A stretch of DNA of 63,347 bases from Bacteroidia bacterium (GCA_026391295.1 JAPLDS010000027.1:18686-82032); one strand, 5' to 3'; counted from the stretch's first letter, positions 44,842-54,344 are shown. Notes: generated from the sequence alone by a model not told the origin. Program-made: numbers and translations.

Positions 44842-46827
44842 TTGAAATCTATCATTCTTAGAACTGGTTTTTTGGCCATTCTTTTCGCAATGGCTATCTT
44901 AAGTCCTTCACACGCAATAGACTTGAGCAGTTACACTTATGAGTTAAACTTTAATAGCAGCAATAGTGAGAATGGTTCTGTTAAATCGGATAGTCTACCT
45001 AATTTAATACGCATCGAAAGAGAGCTTGTAAAACCTAAAATTGCAAAGCTAGAGTATAAAAATCATTTGATTGATAGCATCCGAAAATCAAGTGATAAGA
45101 ATAGTGAAAATCTAAGAGTCAATGGGCTTTCAAATTTGAAAAATAAGGGTGATAAAAATTTCCTGTCACGCAACTTATTAGCAGTAATCATTCGCGAAAA
45201 CAAAGGGACGAAAGAACTTCTCGGGGTCAATAGCTCCCTGTATTTCAATCAGTATAAAGGGAAAAAAATTGGCAAAATAAGATTCTTGCAACTTGACATT
45301 TGGGGGCCATCATTACAAGACACATCAGGGAAAGCGACCCAGTGGATTAGTAAGTTAGGAAATCAAATTCATACGAAAACCACCGAGAAGAAATTATATA
45401 GTCAGCTTCTATTTAATTCAGGAGAACTCATAAACCCTAAGTTAATGGCAGAGAATGAAAAGTTCATCAGAGATCTGCCTTATATTCAAGATGTTGCAAT
45501 CACTCTGTCACATTCGAAAACAGAACCAGAAACGGTAGATGTTGTTGTAATTATTAAAGAAAAATTTGAATATGGATTAAAAGTAGACGTAAGTAGCACG
45601 AGTCAAGACATCGAGTTAACGAATCTAAACATGTTTGGCATGGGACACCAATTATCAGTTAGAGGCGATTACTATCCAATTGAGGCCAATCAATGGGGAG
45701 GGAGTTTTAAATATCACATCAGTAATTTAGATCGTAAATTCATCCAGCTAGGATTTGAATATGCGGATGACTATAGCAAGAATGAATTAAAAACATTTAT
45801 TGAGAAACGATTTATTGCATCAAGAGCAGACTGGGCTGGAGGGATAAATATCGACCGAGTGTTCTCCGATCATTTTGCAACACCTTATTCGTATACAAGG
45901 TTAGATACTGCAATGTCGTACTTAAATACAGACACATGGTATGGACGTAGATTAAATGGCGATAGTCCAACGTTAGGCAATACCATCCTATCGGGCCGCC
46001 ACGTCCATGAGAAATATTATCAGAATCAAAGTATACTTCCAGATAACAGTATTTTTAGAAGTCATGACTTTTTTCTCGGAGCAATTGGATTTAGTAAACG
46101 TGAACTTTTTAAGGACAACCGAGTATATGGCTATGGGGTTACTGAAGATATTCCATATGGAAGATATGCAGAGATGGCTGCTGGATTTGATTTAAACTCG
46201 ACTAGAATTAGGCCCTATTTCCACTTCAACTATTCAAAAGCTCACATCGCAAATAGTGGTAGTTATTTCAAATGGAAATTAGGTATAGGTGGATACTTTC
46301 ATAACTCAAGCATAGAGCAAGGGGCGATGCTAATAAGTGGCAACTACTTTTCAAACTTTGTTCACCTAAATAGCCATCCATATCGCTTCTTTATCAATTT
46401 CGAACTGCTAAGCGGAATCAACCGATATCCCGAAGAATACCTGATGGTTAATCGGAAATTTGGAATACGTGACTACTTCTCACTTCAAACAAAGGCCACG
46501 AATAGACTTAAGTTTAATATCGAGACGGTTCGTTTCTGGGAATGGCATCAATCGGGTTTTCGATTTGCTCATTATTTCTTTGCTGATGGAGCGTGTTTAT
46601 CGAACGATATGAGTAAGATTTTCAATGACAGTTTCATTGGAGGAATCGGCGTTGGGCTCCGTATACATAATGAGTCATTGGTGTTCAATGTGCTTGAAAT
46701 CAGACTAAGTTGGATCCCCATTGCGCCACAGGGGACCACGCCTTATATCTTCAATATCTTCGGCCAGCCAAAATCAAGATTCGATGACTTCCTAGGAGGC
46801 AAGCCGCGCGAAATCAATTATCAATAG
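44842..46827 (+). CDS. Outer-membrane protein with POTRA domain (Omp85-like)
   Basis: 661 residues with a TTG start (44842) in front of a good signal peptide (SIILRTGFLAILFAMAILSPSHA). A POTRA-like domain is at about 185-240 (LYSQLLFNSGELINPKLMAENEKFIRDLPYIQDVAITL) followed by a barrel of amphipathic strands (LKVDVSSTSQDIELTNLNMFGMGHQLSVRGDYYP and onwards) and a C-terminal strand ending in IAPQGTTPYIFNIF. The layout fits the surface-antigen/BamA-like superfamily, but it has a single POTRA instead of five, so it is not BamA itself; TamA-like or patatin-transport-like roles are possible. It ends five bases before the convergent RNA methyltransferase gene. Confidence 0.75.
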   Translation: MKSIILRTGFLAILFAMAILSPSHAIDLSSYTYELNFNSSNSENGSVKSDSLPNLIRIERELVKPKIAKLEYKNHLIDSIRKSSDKNSENLRVNGLSNLKNKGDKNFLSRNLLAVIIRENKGTKELLGVNSSLYFNQYKGKKIGKIRFLQLDIWGPSLQDTSGKATQWISKLGNQIHTKTTEKKLYSQLLFNSGELINPKLMAENEKFIRDLPYIQDVAITLSHSKTEPETVDVVVIIKEKFEYGLKVDVSSTSQDIELTNLNMFGMGHQLSVRGDYYPIEANQWGGSFKYHISNLDRKFIQLGFEYADDYSKNELKTFIEKRFIASRADWAGGINIDRVFSDHFATPYSYTRLDTAMSYLNTDTWYGRRLNGDSPTLGNTILSGRHVHEKYYQNQSILPDNSIFRSHDFFLGAIGFSKRELFKDNRVYGYGVTEDIPYGRYAEMAAGFDLNSTRIRPYFHFNYSKAHIANSGSYFKWKLGIGGYFHNSSIEQGAMLISGNYFSNFVHLNSHPYRFFINFELLSGINRYPEEYLMVNRKFGIRDYFSLQTKATNRLKFNIETVRFWEWHQSGFRFAHYFFADGACLSNDMSKIFNDSFIGGIGVGLRIHNESLVFNVLEIRLSWIPIAPQGTTPYIFNIFGQPKSRFDDFLGGKPREINYQ

Positions 46828-46831
46828 CGGT

Positions 46832-47995
46832 TTAAACTAGCTTTTTCTTAATGATTACGGCCTCTTTATGACTTCCTTGGAATAGCTCATAACAACGATA
46901 GCTGCAGGCTAAGGCACCATTGAAAAGATCAATTTTCTTTGCAGGCTTAAGTCCCACACTCTTCAGTCCATCCATTGAACTGGAAATAATCCAAGCCTCA
47001 TAACCCGCAAACTTATTCTTAAGGTTATCACCTATTGCAGCATAAAGTTCAATAATCGAATGTGGTTTCATCCTTTCGCCATAAGGTGGATTCGTGATTA
47101 CAATCCCTGGAGCGGAAGGCGGCGTAAGAGTCAGAAAGTCCTGAACGTCTAGGTCGATTACTTTCGTCAGGCTAGCACTTTTTATATTAGCTCGTGCGAT
47201 AGCAACATCCTTAATGGAAATATCAGAACCAATAATCTTGCACGAACTCTCCTTTTCGTAATCACCGTTACAAATATCTGCAAACAAATCCTCATTAAAA
47301 TCTGGCCATGTTTCAAATCCGAATGAGGTTCGATACATCCCAGGAGGAATCCCCTTTGCGATAAGTGCCGCTTCAATTAAAAGGGTACCTGAACCGCACA
47401 TTGGATCAATAAAGTCGCGTTCTCCATGCCATCCCGTCAACAGGATCATTCCAGCTGCCAACACCTCATTCAGTGGAGCATCACCTTGTCCAACACGATA
47501 ACCCCTTTTGTGAAGCGATTCTCCGGAGCTATCTAAGGATAAAATACATCGATTGCCCATTAAATAGACGTTTATCCGCACATCAGGATTCTCTGGATCA
47601 ACAGAAGGTCTTTTACCTGTCTGCTCCCTAAACTTATCAACGATGGCATCTTTAACTTTCAATGAAGCATACATCGTATTGAGAAACATCTCAGACTGGA
47701 CAGTACTATCAAGTGCGAATGATTTTCCTAAGGCCAGATATTTATCCCATGGGATTTTTTTAGCGTGATCGTACAAATCATCTCGATTTTCAACATCAAA
47801 TTCAGCAATTGGCTTGAGGATTTTCAATGCTGTGCGCAAATGAAAATTGGCCTTATACATCATCTCTTGATCCCCAAAAAAGGAAACAGCTCTTCGTTCA
47901 ACAGTAACAGATTCACCGCCCAAGGCCTTAATCTCTGTTGCTAAAATATGCTCAAGACCAGCAAAAGTCTTTGCTACAATTTTAAACCTACTCAC
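46832..47995 (-). CDS. THUMP-domain class I RNA methyltransferase (RlmL N-terminal type)
   Basis: About 387 residues from GTG 47995 (SRFKIVAKTFAGLEHILATEIKALGG is the family's start). The TTG at 48028 gives an upstream extension but sits on a CTTTGCC run that looks like a promoter element, so it is rejected. A THUMP domain (~60-160) precedes the UPF0020 methyltransferase with DPMCGSGTLLIEAAL, SDISIKDVAIARANI and the catalytic NPPYGERM. These enzymes make N2-methylguanosine in 23S rRNA; E. coli RlmL methylates G2445. Single gene, convergent with the Omp85-like gene. Confidence 0.9.
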   Translation of the reverse strand: MSRFKIVAKTFAGLEHILATEIKALGGESVTVERRAVSFFGDQEMMYKANFHLRTALKILKPIAEFDVENRDDLYDHAKKIPWDKYLALGKSFALDSTVQSEMFLNTMYASLKVKDAIVDKFREQTGKRPSVDPENPDVRINVYLMGNRCILSLDSSGESLHKRGYRVGQGDAPLNEVLAAGMILLTGWHGERDFIDPMCGSGTLLIEAALIAKGIPPGMYRTSFGFETWPDFNEDLFADICNGDYEKESSCKIIGSDISIKDVAIARANIKSASLTKVIDLDVQDFLTLTPPSAPGIVITNPPYGERMKPHSIIELYAAIGDNLKNKFAGYEAWIISSSMDGLKSVGLKPAKKIDLFNGALACSYRCYELFQGSHKEAVIIKKKLV

Positions 47996-48097
47996 TTGTT
48001 TTGTATTAATTATTTCCTCTAAAGGCAAAGATCAGCCCTCTAAGATCAATATGAAATTATTTTGAAAGTTATAGAATACATTCTATTGAAAAAGGTT

Positions 48098-49030
48098 CTA
48101 AATACCCCCTCCATGAAAAAACTCAGTGCTTTTATTCTTAGTCTGAACAACTTTTGAATACGGGATTAAATCGTTTATCACCCAAACGTTTCCGCCAATA
48201 ACCGAGTCATGACCAATAGTTATCCGACCTAAAATTGTGGCATTAGAGTAAATAATCACATTGTCTTCAACGATTGGATGGCGAGGAATTCCTTTAACTG
48301 GATTTCCATTTTCATCAAGAGGAAAGCTTTTAGCGCCCAAGGTAACCCCTTGGAAAAGTTTTACATTCTTACCAATTATGCTAGTTGAGCCAATAACGAC
48401 TCCAGTACCATGATCGATCGTAAAATATTCTCCGATGACTGCTTCGGGATTAATATCTATACCCGTCTCAGAATGCGCCATTTCAGTAATTATTCTAGGA
48501 ATCAGTGGAACTCCTAATGAAAAAAGACTGTGTGCTATTCGATAACTAGAGATGGCTTTAATTGCTGGATAGCAAAAGATCACCTCGCCCATACTATTGG
48601 CGGCAGGATCACCCAAATAGGCAGCACTTACATCTGTAAACATAACACGCCGAAGCTCAGGCAGAGCCCGAATAAACTGATCAGAAACACTTTCTGCATC
48701 AACTCTTTTCCCCTTAAGATCACGATTGACCTCTTGTTCGCAAATAAAACATAAGCCAGAAAATATTTGATCAGTTAGCAATTCATTAACTTCACTCACT
48801 AAGTTACACATGTATGCCTCAAGATTACTCGTTTTTAGGTCAATCTCACCAAAAAATCCCGGAAATATAAGTTGCCTGATTTTTTCTACCAGAGTCTTTA
48901 ATTTCTCTGCAGAAGGCATAGATTCTCCGGCACGATGCTGATGCGACAAAACATTAAATGAACTTGCATCGAGCAAAGGTCTCACAGTCGAATCAATCCA
49001 AGAATCGGACTCTTTCATGTTCTTTTCCAT
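48098..49030 (-). CDS. Serine O-acetyltransferase-like protein (CysE type)
   Basis: 310 residues. A helical N-terminal half (about 1-190, with GEVIFCYPAIKAISSYRIAHSLFSLGVPLIPRIITEMAHSETGIDI) precedes a left-handed beta-helix of hexapeptide repeats (AVIGEYFTIDHGTGVVIGSTSIIGKNVKLFQGVTLGAKSF and DNVIIYSNATILGRITIGHDSVIGGNVWVINDL). DHGTG carries the catalytic His. Family function is acetyl transfer from acetyl-CoA to serine for cysteine synthesis. The partner cysK is not adjacent. Start ATG at 49030; an ATG at 49018 is also possible. Confidence 0.9.
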   Translation of the reverse strand: MEKNMKESDSWIDSTVRPLLDASSFNVLSHQHRAGESMPSAEKLKTLVEKIRQLIFPGFFGEIDLKTSNLEAYMCNLVSEVNELLTDQIFSGLCFICEQEVNRDLKGKRVDAESVSDQFIRALPELRRVMFTDVSAAYLGDPAANSMGEVIFCYPAIKAISSYRIAHSLFSLGVPLIPRIITEMAHSETGIDINPEAVIGEYFTIDHGTGVVIGSTSIIGKNVKLFQGVTLGAKSFPLDENGNPVKGIPRHPIVEDNVIIYSNATILGRITIGHDSVIGGNVWVINDLIPYSKVVQTKNKSTEFFHGGGI

Positions 49031-49096
49031 TAATTTATGCGTATAATATGCAATTTAATAATCTAAAATATTTTTAAACTTTCATTCTCTCTTCTG

Positions 49097-49615
49097 CTAA
49101 AACCCATGCTTTTTCAAAGCGATTAAAGCATTTGCTAGACGAGCTTCTCCAAGACCACTAACAAGCTCATAATTAAACCCAAATGACTTAATTTCTTGAC
49201 AATAGGTCTTTAATAATTCCTCTCTCCGTGCCCCCCCATTCTCCCGAACAGAGTCGGCAACCCACTCGATATCGGTACTACAAACTAAAAATAAATCTAC
49301 CCTAGATGACTTAATCTTCTCAATCAACCATTCAGGGCACTCTTCAAAAACCAAGTCGAACCAAACTTTAGTCAAAATAAGCCAAGTATCCAGAAACAAA
49401 ATCTGAAGATTGCCTTGCAAGGCTAATCGCTCCTCTTGTTCGATCTGATGACGAGCAATAACTACAACATCATCATAATCATATGGCCTTCCTAACTTCT
49501 CGACATAGGTCCGAGCAAATTCAGGCACCCAAACTGTATCATAAGCCTCGGCCAACTTTTGCGCCAACGCAGTTTTTCCCGTTGATTCAGGTCCTGTGAT
49601 TACAATTCGAATCAT
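49097..49615 (-). CDS. NadR-type nicotinamide riboside kinase-like ATPase
   Basis: 172 residues with Walker A GPESTGKTALAQKLA, then VPEFARTYVEKLGR and IARHQIEQEERLAL, as in the kinase domain of NadR. The DTWLILTKVWFDL segment carries a second catalytic Asp. NadR kinases phosphorylate nicotinamide riboside to NMN. It overlaps the pnuC gene by four bases; PnuC importer and NadR kinase together are a known NAD salvage pair, in which phosphorylation traps the imported riboside. The NMN adenylyltransferase half of E. coli NadR is missing, so another enzyme must finish. Confidence 0.9.
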   Translation of the reverse strand: MIRIVITGPESTGKTALAQKLAEAYDTVWVPEFARTYVEKLGRPYDYDDVVVIARHQIEQEERLALQGNLQILFLDTWLILTKVWFDLVFEECPEWLIEKIKSSRVDLFLVCSTDIEWVADSVRENGGARREELLKTYCQEIKSFGFNYELVSGLGEARLANALIALKKHGF

Positions 49616-50226
49616 ACCTTCTGAGTTCTACTGGCAACTAGGTGCGGCTCTTTTCGCCATTCATTATAGCCTACAACGGCCATTATTGCATATACAAAGA
49701 AAAGAAAAACAGTTGGATAAAGACCTAAATAAAGATACAATACGGCCGAGGTAAGATCTCCAACTATCCAAATCAACCAGTGTTCGAGCTTCTTACGAGC
49801 TAACATCCAAGTTGCAATAATACTTAATGAGGTAATAAATGCGTCGGCCAAAGGTGTTGGCGAATCGGTAAATCGACTTAAGATAACATGCATAGAACCC
49901 AGTAAAACCAGATTCAGGAGAATAAGAGTTAGCCAAAGTACATTTGAGCTGCGCGATACTTTTAGACGATCGTGCTTCTCCCCTCCTTTAGTCCAACTAT
50001 ACCAACCATACACACTAATTATTAAATAATAGCCTTGCAAAGACATACTTGCATAAAGCTTAGCCTCAAAAAACACTCCACAATAGAGCAAAGCTGTTAG
50101 TATTCCTGCAGGCCAGGTATAAATATTTTGACGGATCGAAAACCAGATATAGATTAATCCGAAGAGAGTACCCCCTATCTCTAATTTATTGGAAAAAACC
50201 CAATCTAAAATCACATGCATAAGCAT
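49612..50226 (-). CDS. pnuC: PnuC-like nicotinamide riboside transporter
   Basis: 204 residues, about seven membrane helices. Family marks are GTLFGLIYIWFSIRQNIYTWPAGILTALLYCGVFFEAKLYASMSLQGYYLIISVYGWYSW with the WPxG motif, and the C-terminal WIVGDLTSAVLYLYLGLYPTVFLFFVYAIMAVVGYNEWRK. PnuC facilitates nicotinamide riboside entry; relatives carry thiamine or riboflavin. The NadR-like kinase overlapping it by four bases supports nicotinamide riboside. I see no thiamine riboswitch in front. Confidence 0.93.
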   Translation of the reverse strand: MLMHVILDWVFSNKLEIGGTLFGLIYIWFSIRQNIYTWPAGILTALLYCGVFFEAKLYASMSLQGYYLIISVYGWYSWTKGGEKHDRLKVSRSSNVLWLTLILLNLVLLGSMHVILSRFTDSPTPLADAFITSLSIIATWMLARKKLEHWLIWIVGDLTSAVLYLYLGLYPTVFLFFVYAIMAVVGYNEWRKEPHLVASRTQKV

Positions 50227-50265
50227 TCAGGATCATTCGAAGTTAAGGAGATCAATCGCTAAAAT

Positions 50266-51876
50266 CTATTTACCCAGATAGCGATTAAAGGCTTGCTGAT
50301 CTGAAAGAATCTCTAAAGCTTTTTTAAGCTCCGGATCATCCTCACTAATAATCTGATAAAAAGCGCTAGTATTAAATAGCTCTCGTGCCACAAAGGCTTT
50401 AATCTGTCGCTTAATCAGAACACCAGAAATTTTCAAACTCTCTTCGTCCTTTTTAATTTTTTCTTTCTCCCCTTGACGAATTAATTCTGCCATCATCTCT
50501 TCAGTAACCTGAAAATTCTTTCGGAAGTCATCCAAGGAGGCATATTTACTCTTTAAGACATCGCGATTATGATCTAGAAAGCCCACTACAAACGGAAATA
50601 CAATATTTTTTCGAACTAACGTATTGAAATATCGATAGAACCTAGAGGTGTCCATTGGGATAAAAATATCTGGAACTATACCACCACTCGCATATACTTT
50701 TCGCTTAGTTACCAATGTCCTCATCATCAATGAATCAGGCAAAGAGATACTGTCTTTATTAAACATCTCTCCCTTCACAAATCTCTTCTCATAATCATTG
50801 CGATAATCTTTGAGGTCATCTTTATACGGCTTTTGAATATTCCGTCCAGCAGGGGTATAATAATGTGCAGTAGTAAGTCTGATTAATGATCCATCAGTTA
50901 GCGGGAATGGCTGCTGAACTAAGCCCTTTCCAAATGAACGACGACCAATTAGAACCCCTCTATCCCAATCTTGAATAGCACCAGAGACAATTTCAGAAGC
51001 AGAAGCAGAACCTTCATCGATCAATAAAATCAAATTGCCATTTAAGAAATCACCGCGAGTAGTTGAATAGTAATCACGTCGAGGACTATGAATCCCCTCC
51101 GTGTAAACAATTAATTTCTTTTCATCCAAAAATTGATTCGCTAATTCGAAAGCTGCGCCAAGAAATCCGCCTCCATTCCCTCTTAGGTCTAAGACTAAAT
51201 TTCGAATATGTGAAGTCTTATTCAGGGCTGTCATAGCCTCTTTATATTCGTCGACCGTTGTGGCTGCAAACTTATTAAGCTTGATATAGGCAGTTTCTGA
51301 GTTTAGGAGAAACGAAGCATCAAGACTAAAGATAGGAATCTTGTCCCGAATAATTGTGAAATCAAGCAAACTCTTTTCACCTTTTCGCAAGATATTTAGA
51401 TTCACTTTAGTCCCTTTATCTCCTCGAAGCAATTTAAAAACTGCAGGATTTTTCAATCCTATATTTACAATTGATTTCCCATCAACCTTTAAGATTCGAT
51501 CACCAGGTCTTAATCCAACCTGCTCAGATGGTCCGCCAGGAATCGTTGTCAAAACCATCAATGTATCCTGATAGATATTAAAAGAGATCCCAATACCTTC
51601 AAAGTTTCCTTCAAGAGGTTGGTTCATCTCGGCAACTTCATCCTTGGTGATATAAACAGAATGAGGATCCAACGAAGAGAGCACCTCGCTAATGGCATGC
51701 TCGGTAAGCTTATTAATATTTGTCGTGTCGACATAGAAATTATCGACGAGATTTAGTACACGTCCAAATTTAATCGCTTGCGACTGTATATCTTGAGCAA
51801 ATAAGGGAGCTTGGGTAAATAAGCAAAGACATAAGAATGCTCCGAAGGATTTTTGCATTACTCTATAAATATTCAT
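50266..51876 (-). CDS. S41 family C-terminal processing protease
   Basis: 536 residues with a signal peptide (1-27). A PDZ domain lies at about 85-160 (GISFNIYQDTLMVLTTIPGGPSEQVGLRPGDRIL). The S41 protease core (~185-345) has NLVLDLRGNGGGFLGAAFELANQFL, the catalytic Ser in LIDEGSASASEIVSGAIQDWDRG and Lys in RRSFGKGLVQ. A C-terminal helical tail follows. Such proteases process or degrade periplasmic proteins from a C-terminal tag. It is preceded by a terminator of the yrpB-like gene at 51983-52020, so it probably has its own promoter. Confidence 0.95.
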   Translation of the reverse strand: MNIYRVMQKSFGAFLCLCLFTQAPLFAQDIQSQAIKFGRVLNLVDNFYVDTTNINKLTEHAISEVLSSLDPHSVYITKDEVAEMNQPLEGNFEGIGISFNIYQDTLMVLTTIPGGPSEQVGLRPGDRILKVDGKSIVNIGLKNPAVFKLLRGDKGTKVNLNILRKGEKSLLDFTIIRDKIPIFSLDASFLLNSETAYIKLNKFAATTVDEYKEAMTALNKTSHIRNLVLDLRGNGGGFLGAAFELANQFLDEKKLIVYTEGIHSPRRDYYSTTRGDFLNGNLILLIDEGSASASEIVSGAIQDWDRGVLIGRRSFGKGLVQQPFPLTDGSLIRLTTAHYYTPAGRNIQKPYKDDLKDYRNDYEKRFVKGEMFNKDSISLPDSLMMRTLVTKRKVYASGGIVPDIFIPMDTSRFYRYFNTLVRKNIVFPFVVGFLDHNRDVLKSKYASLDDFRKNFQVTEEMMAELIRQGEKEKIKKDEESLKISGVLIKRQIKAFVARELFNTSAFYQIISEDDPELKKALEILSDQQAFNRYLGK

Positions 51877-51982
51877 GATTTTGTATTTTATTTCGAAAGA
51901 TAAAAATGCTCAACAAAAAAATGGAAGCAACTTATTGATTCCTTTCGATTATTGAGTTGTCAAATACGATGGATCAAAAATA

Positions 51983-52020
51983 TAAAAAAAAAGATGAACA
52001 AATGGTTTTGCTCATCTTTT
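51983..52020 (-). terminator. Terminator after the YrpB-like gene
   Basis: On the minus strand AAAAGATGA and its partner TCATCTTTT bracket a loop with partial internal pairing and are followed by a run of T. It lies 28 bases after the stop of the gene at 52049. Confidence 0.8.
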
Positions 52021-52048
52021 CTAAAGAGTATCAGAACTTGGTTCTAAG

Positions 52049-53140
52049 CTATGCTAGCGAAAGATTTATAGAACTTCGATAGTCGTTAAATTCATTAATT
52101 AGTGCCGCGAATAACTCCTTGACTGTAATTATTCGATCTGTTTTCCAGACGTTACTTCCAGCAAAAGCGTACCCGTGTTTGAAATTTCCTTTTAGAGCGG
52201 CAGATAGCGATGCAATAATACAATAAGGGGCAGTACTGATATCACAAGTCTTTATGCAATTAACAGGGCAATTCTTAGGTTGTTTATTGCCAGCCTCAAC
52301 TTGATCCAAAAATAAACTTGAGATCGCTCTACCTGGCATTCCAACAGGACTTTTTATGATCCGAACGTCCTCCTTTTTGGCATCTAAGTAGGCTTGTTTA
52401 AATTTATCGGAAGCATCACATTCGACTGTAGTAACAAAACGAGTGCCCATTTGCACGCCGGCAGCTCCCATAGCTAGAAATTTATCGATATCAGCACCAG
52501 TATAAATTCCACCGGCTGCAATAACTGGAATAACAACTCCATTTGCTAGGCCGATCTCATTTGCAACGGCTATTACTTCAGGCATAATCTTTTCAAGGGT
52601 AAAAGCTTCATCTTCTATTTGTTCCACTTTAAATCCAAGATGACCACCAGCCTTTGGTCCTTCAACCACAATTGCGTCTGGTAAATAATCGAAATTAGCT
52701 TTCCATTTATTACAAATCAAGGCGGCACCACGTGCTGATGAAACAATTGGCGCTAGGCGCGTTTTGCACCCTGGCGTTAGATATTTGGGTAAATCAAGCG
52801 GTAAGCCTGCACCAGAAAAAATAATGTCTACTCCCTCTTTAATGGAAGTCTCAACAAGGTCAGCATAATTAGTCAAAGCTACCATGATATTAACGCCGAT
52901 TACACCCTTCGTTTTTTCCCGAGTCTTACGAATCTCTTCGGTTAAACCGTAAATGCAATTTTCAAGATAATCGGAAGAGTGATCTTTATAAAGAAAACCA
53001 ATCCCTGCAGGAGAGATAACACCTACCCCACCTTCATTCGCAACAGCCGTTGCCAAACCAGAAAGGGAAATCCCTACACCCATTCCACCTTGTATAATAG
53101 GTAGCTCAATTTGAAGTCCACCAATATTCAGATTTTTCAT
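52049..53140 (-). CDS. NAD(P)H-dependent flavin oxidoreductase (YrpB / nitronate monooxygenase family)
   Basis: 363 residues from ATG 53140; a TTG at 53173 would add 11 unlikely residues. FMN-barrel motifs: IELPIIQGGMGVGISLSGLATAVANEGGVGVI, INIMVAL-like VIGVNIMVALTNYAD, VEGPKAGGHLG, VIAAGGIYTGADIDKFLAMGAAGVQMGTRF. The C-terminal part has Cys residues in CPVNCIKTCDIS and APYCI, typical of the YrpB branch. The reaction is oxidation of nitronate-like or other electron-rich substrates and is not certain in this branch. Upstream, at 53284-53317, lies a pair of 12-bp direct repeats that may be a regulator site. Confidence 0.92.
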   Translation of the reverse strand: MKNLNIGGLQIELPIIQGGMGVGISLSGLATAVANEGGVGVISPAGIGFLYKDHSSDYLENCIYGLTEEIRKTREKTKGVIGVNIMVALTNYADLVETSIKEGVDIIFSGAGLPLDLPKYLTPGCKTRLAPIVSSARGAALICNKWKANFDYLPDAIVVEGPKAGGHLGFKVEQIEDEAFTLEKIMPEVIAVANEIGLANGVVIPVIAAGGIYTGADIDKFLAMGAAGVQMGTRFVTTVECDASDKFKQAYLDAKKEDVRIIKSPVGMPGRAISSLFLDQVEAGNKQPKNCPVNCIKTCDISTAPYCIIASLSAALKGNFKHGYAFAGSNVWKTDRIITVKELFAALINEFNDYRSSINLSLA

Positions 53141-53283
53141 GTTCAGAAATTTTCGTAAATAGTCTATGTGCAATTAGCTAGAAGTAGCTTTGAATAATAA
53201 AACAGTACAATGATAAGTACTAAATCAATTCGTAATTTACAAATGGGTTTTATAGCAGAAAAAGGGAACAAATGCAGGAATTT

Positions 53284-53317
53284 GGGACGAATAGCTATTT
53301 TGTCAGGGACGAATAGC
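53284..53317. repeat. Two 12-bp direct repeats with 22-bp spacing, possible LytTR-type binding site
   Basis: GGGACGAATAGC occurs at 53284-53295 and again at 53306-53317, exactly 22 bases (two helical turns) apart, with ATTTTGTCA-like DNA between. The pair lies in the gap between the LytTR gene (ending at 53340) and the start of the YrpB-like gene (53140). LytTR proteins bind direct repeats spaced about two turns apart, so the geometry fits; the sequence itself has not been tied to any regulator here. Confidence 0.7.
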
Positions 53318-53339
53318 AAAGCCATCTTAGCCGATACAC

Positions 53340-54200
53340 CTAAGAATCAGCTTGTGTTAAGGCTCGAAAGCTAGAAATAAAATTGCGGGAGATTGGAACT
53401 TTAAACTCCAATTTATCGAGATCAAGAAAATAACCTTTAGAATTACCTGACATCGTTTCGACTCTATTCACATTCACGATCCAGCAGCGATGGCACTTCG
53501 CAAAGTGATCGTTTTTCTCGAGTTGATGCTCTAAAAAGACAAAGGATTGACGGAAAAGTTTCTTTCTGCAAACTCCCTTCTCCATCAAAAAAATTTCGAT
53601 GTAATTACCAGAGGAGTGAAAGACTAAAATATCAGACAATACGGCATTAAAATGATCTTTTCCATTTTCGCCTACAAGATGAAAATCTTTATTTGGACCT
53701 GGAACCATCTTCTCATCCCCGAAAAAATGACGGCGGCTATTATCCAAAACACTAACCATCTTAGCTTTAAGAGTATGGTTATAGTTAATCAAATTTAAAA
53801 GAATTAGTGGCAATAGGGCTAATGCGCCTGTACGAAAAACAGGAAGAGCTTCGAGTTCTGTTTGGTTAACATTCCATGCCATCAAGATTAAGATGACAAA
53901 GAGGTTACTAAAGAGCCAGATATTCCAAATGATCTCCTTTAAAACTGTCCAGCTATTCGTATTGAAAGTTCCGGGCATTAAGCCTGGCAAAATAAGGTTG
54001 TTAGCCAGAAGACTCAGTACGCACATGACACCAGCGCCTAAAACAAAGTAACCGTCATTTTCCGACTTTAAAAAATTAATGCCAAAAGGTTGGAAATACA
54101 GTACCAAAAGCACAAAGCTCATTCCAACCAAGCCAATAGTTTTGGCATTGTGTTTAAAGTGATTATTAAAAGGATATGGCTGGTGTAAATTTTCGAACAT
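53340..54200 (-). CDS. LytTR-family regulator with membrane-spanning N terminus
   Basis: 286 residues. Four hydrophobic helices (about 24-40, 46-70, 88-108, 122-140) form a membrane part, linked to a C-terminal LytTR DNA-binding domain (~185-285) with LVFHSSGNYIEIFL, LFRQSFVFLEHQLEKNDHFAKCHRCWIVNVNRV and ISRNFISSFRAL. There is no receiver domain, so it is not a classical two-component regulator; the membrane part may sense a signal directly. Its target is unknown, but the repeat pair directly downstream of it is a candidate site. Monocistronic. Confidence 0.9.
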   Translation of the reverse strand: MFENLHQPYPFNNHFKHNAKTIGLVGMSFVLLVLYFQPFGINFLKSENDGYFVLGAGVMCVLSLLANNLILPGLMPGTFNTNSWTVLKEIIWNIWLFSNLFVILILMAWNVNQTELEALPVFRTGALALLPLILLNLINYNHTLKAKMVSVLDNSRRHFFGDEKMVPGPNKDFHLVGENGKDHFNAVLSDILVFHSSGNYIEIFLMEKGVCRKKLFRQSFVFLEHQLEKNDHFAKCHRCWIVNVNRVETMSGNSKGYFLDLDKLEFKVPISRNFISSFRALTQADS

Positions 54201-54303
54201 GCGTCTAATTTAACGATGCTAAGGTAATAAAATCGCAATTAGGTTGTACCTGTCGGGTGAAAAGGTATTTTTTTTTGTAAAAAAGCCAAAGAAAAAACAG
54301 ACT

Positions 54304-54344
54304 TTATAAAAACACAAAAGCTCCAGAATTTCTTCTGAAGCTTT
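54304..54344 (-). terminator. Terminator of the tRNA-Asp gene
   Basis: On the minus strand AAGCTTCAGAA and TTCTGGAGCTT form an 11-pair stem (one T-G pair) around GAAA, starting three bases after the tRNA discriminator, followed by a T-rich stretch. Confidence 0.75.

Noticed and set aside
47996-48028. TTG start of the THUMP methyltransferase
   Set aside because: It overlaps a TCTTTGCC promoter-like run and the family's conserved start follows the GTG at 47995.
50227-50265. Possible thiamine riboswitch in front of pnuC
   Set aside because: The gap to the S41 gene is only 39 bases and holds no TPP-box sequence.
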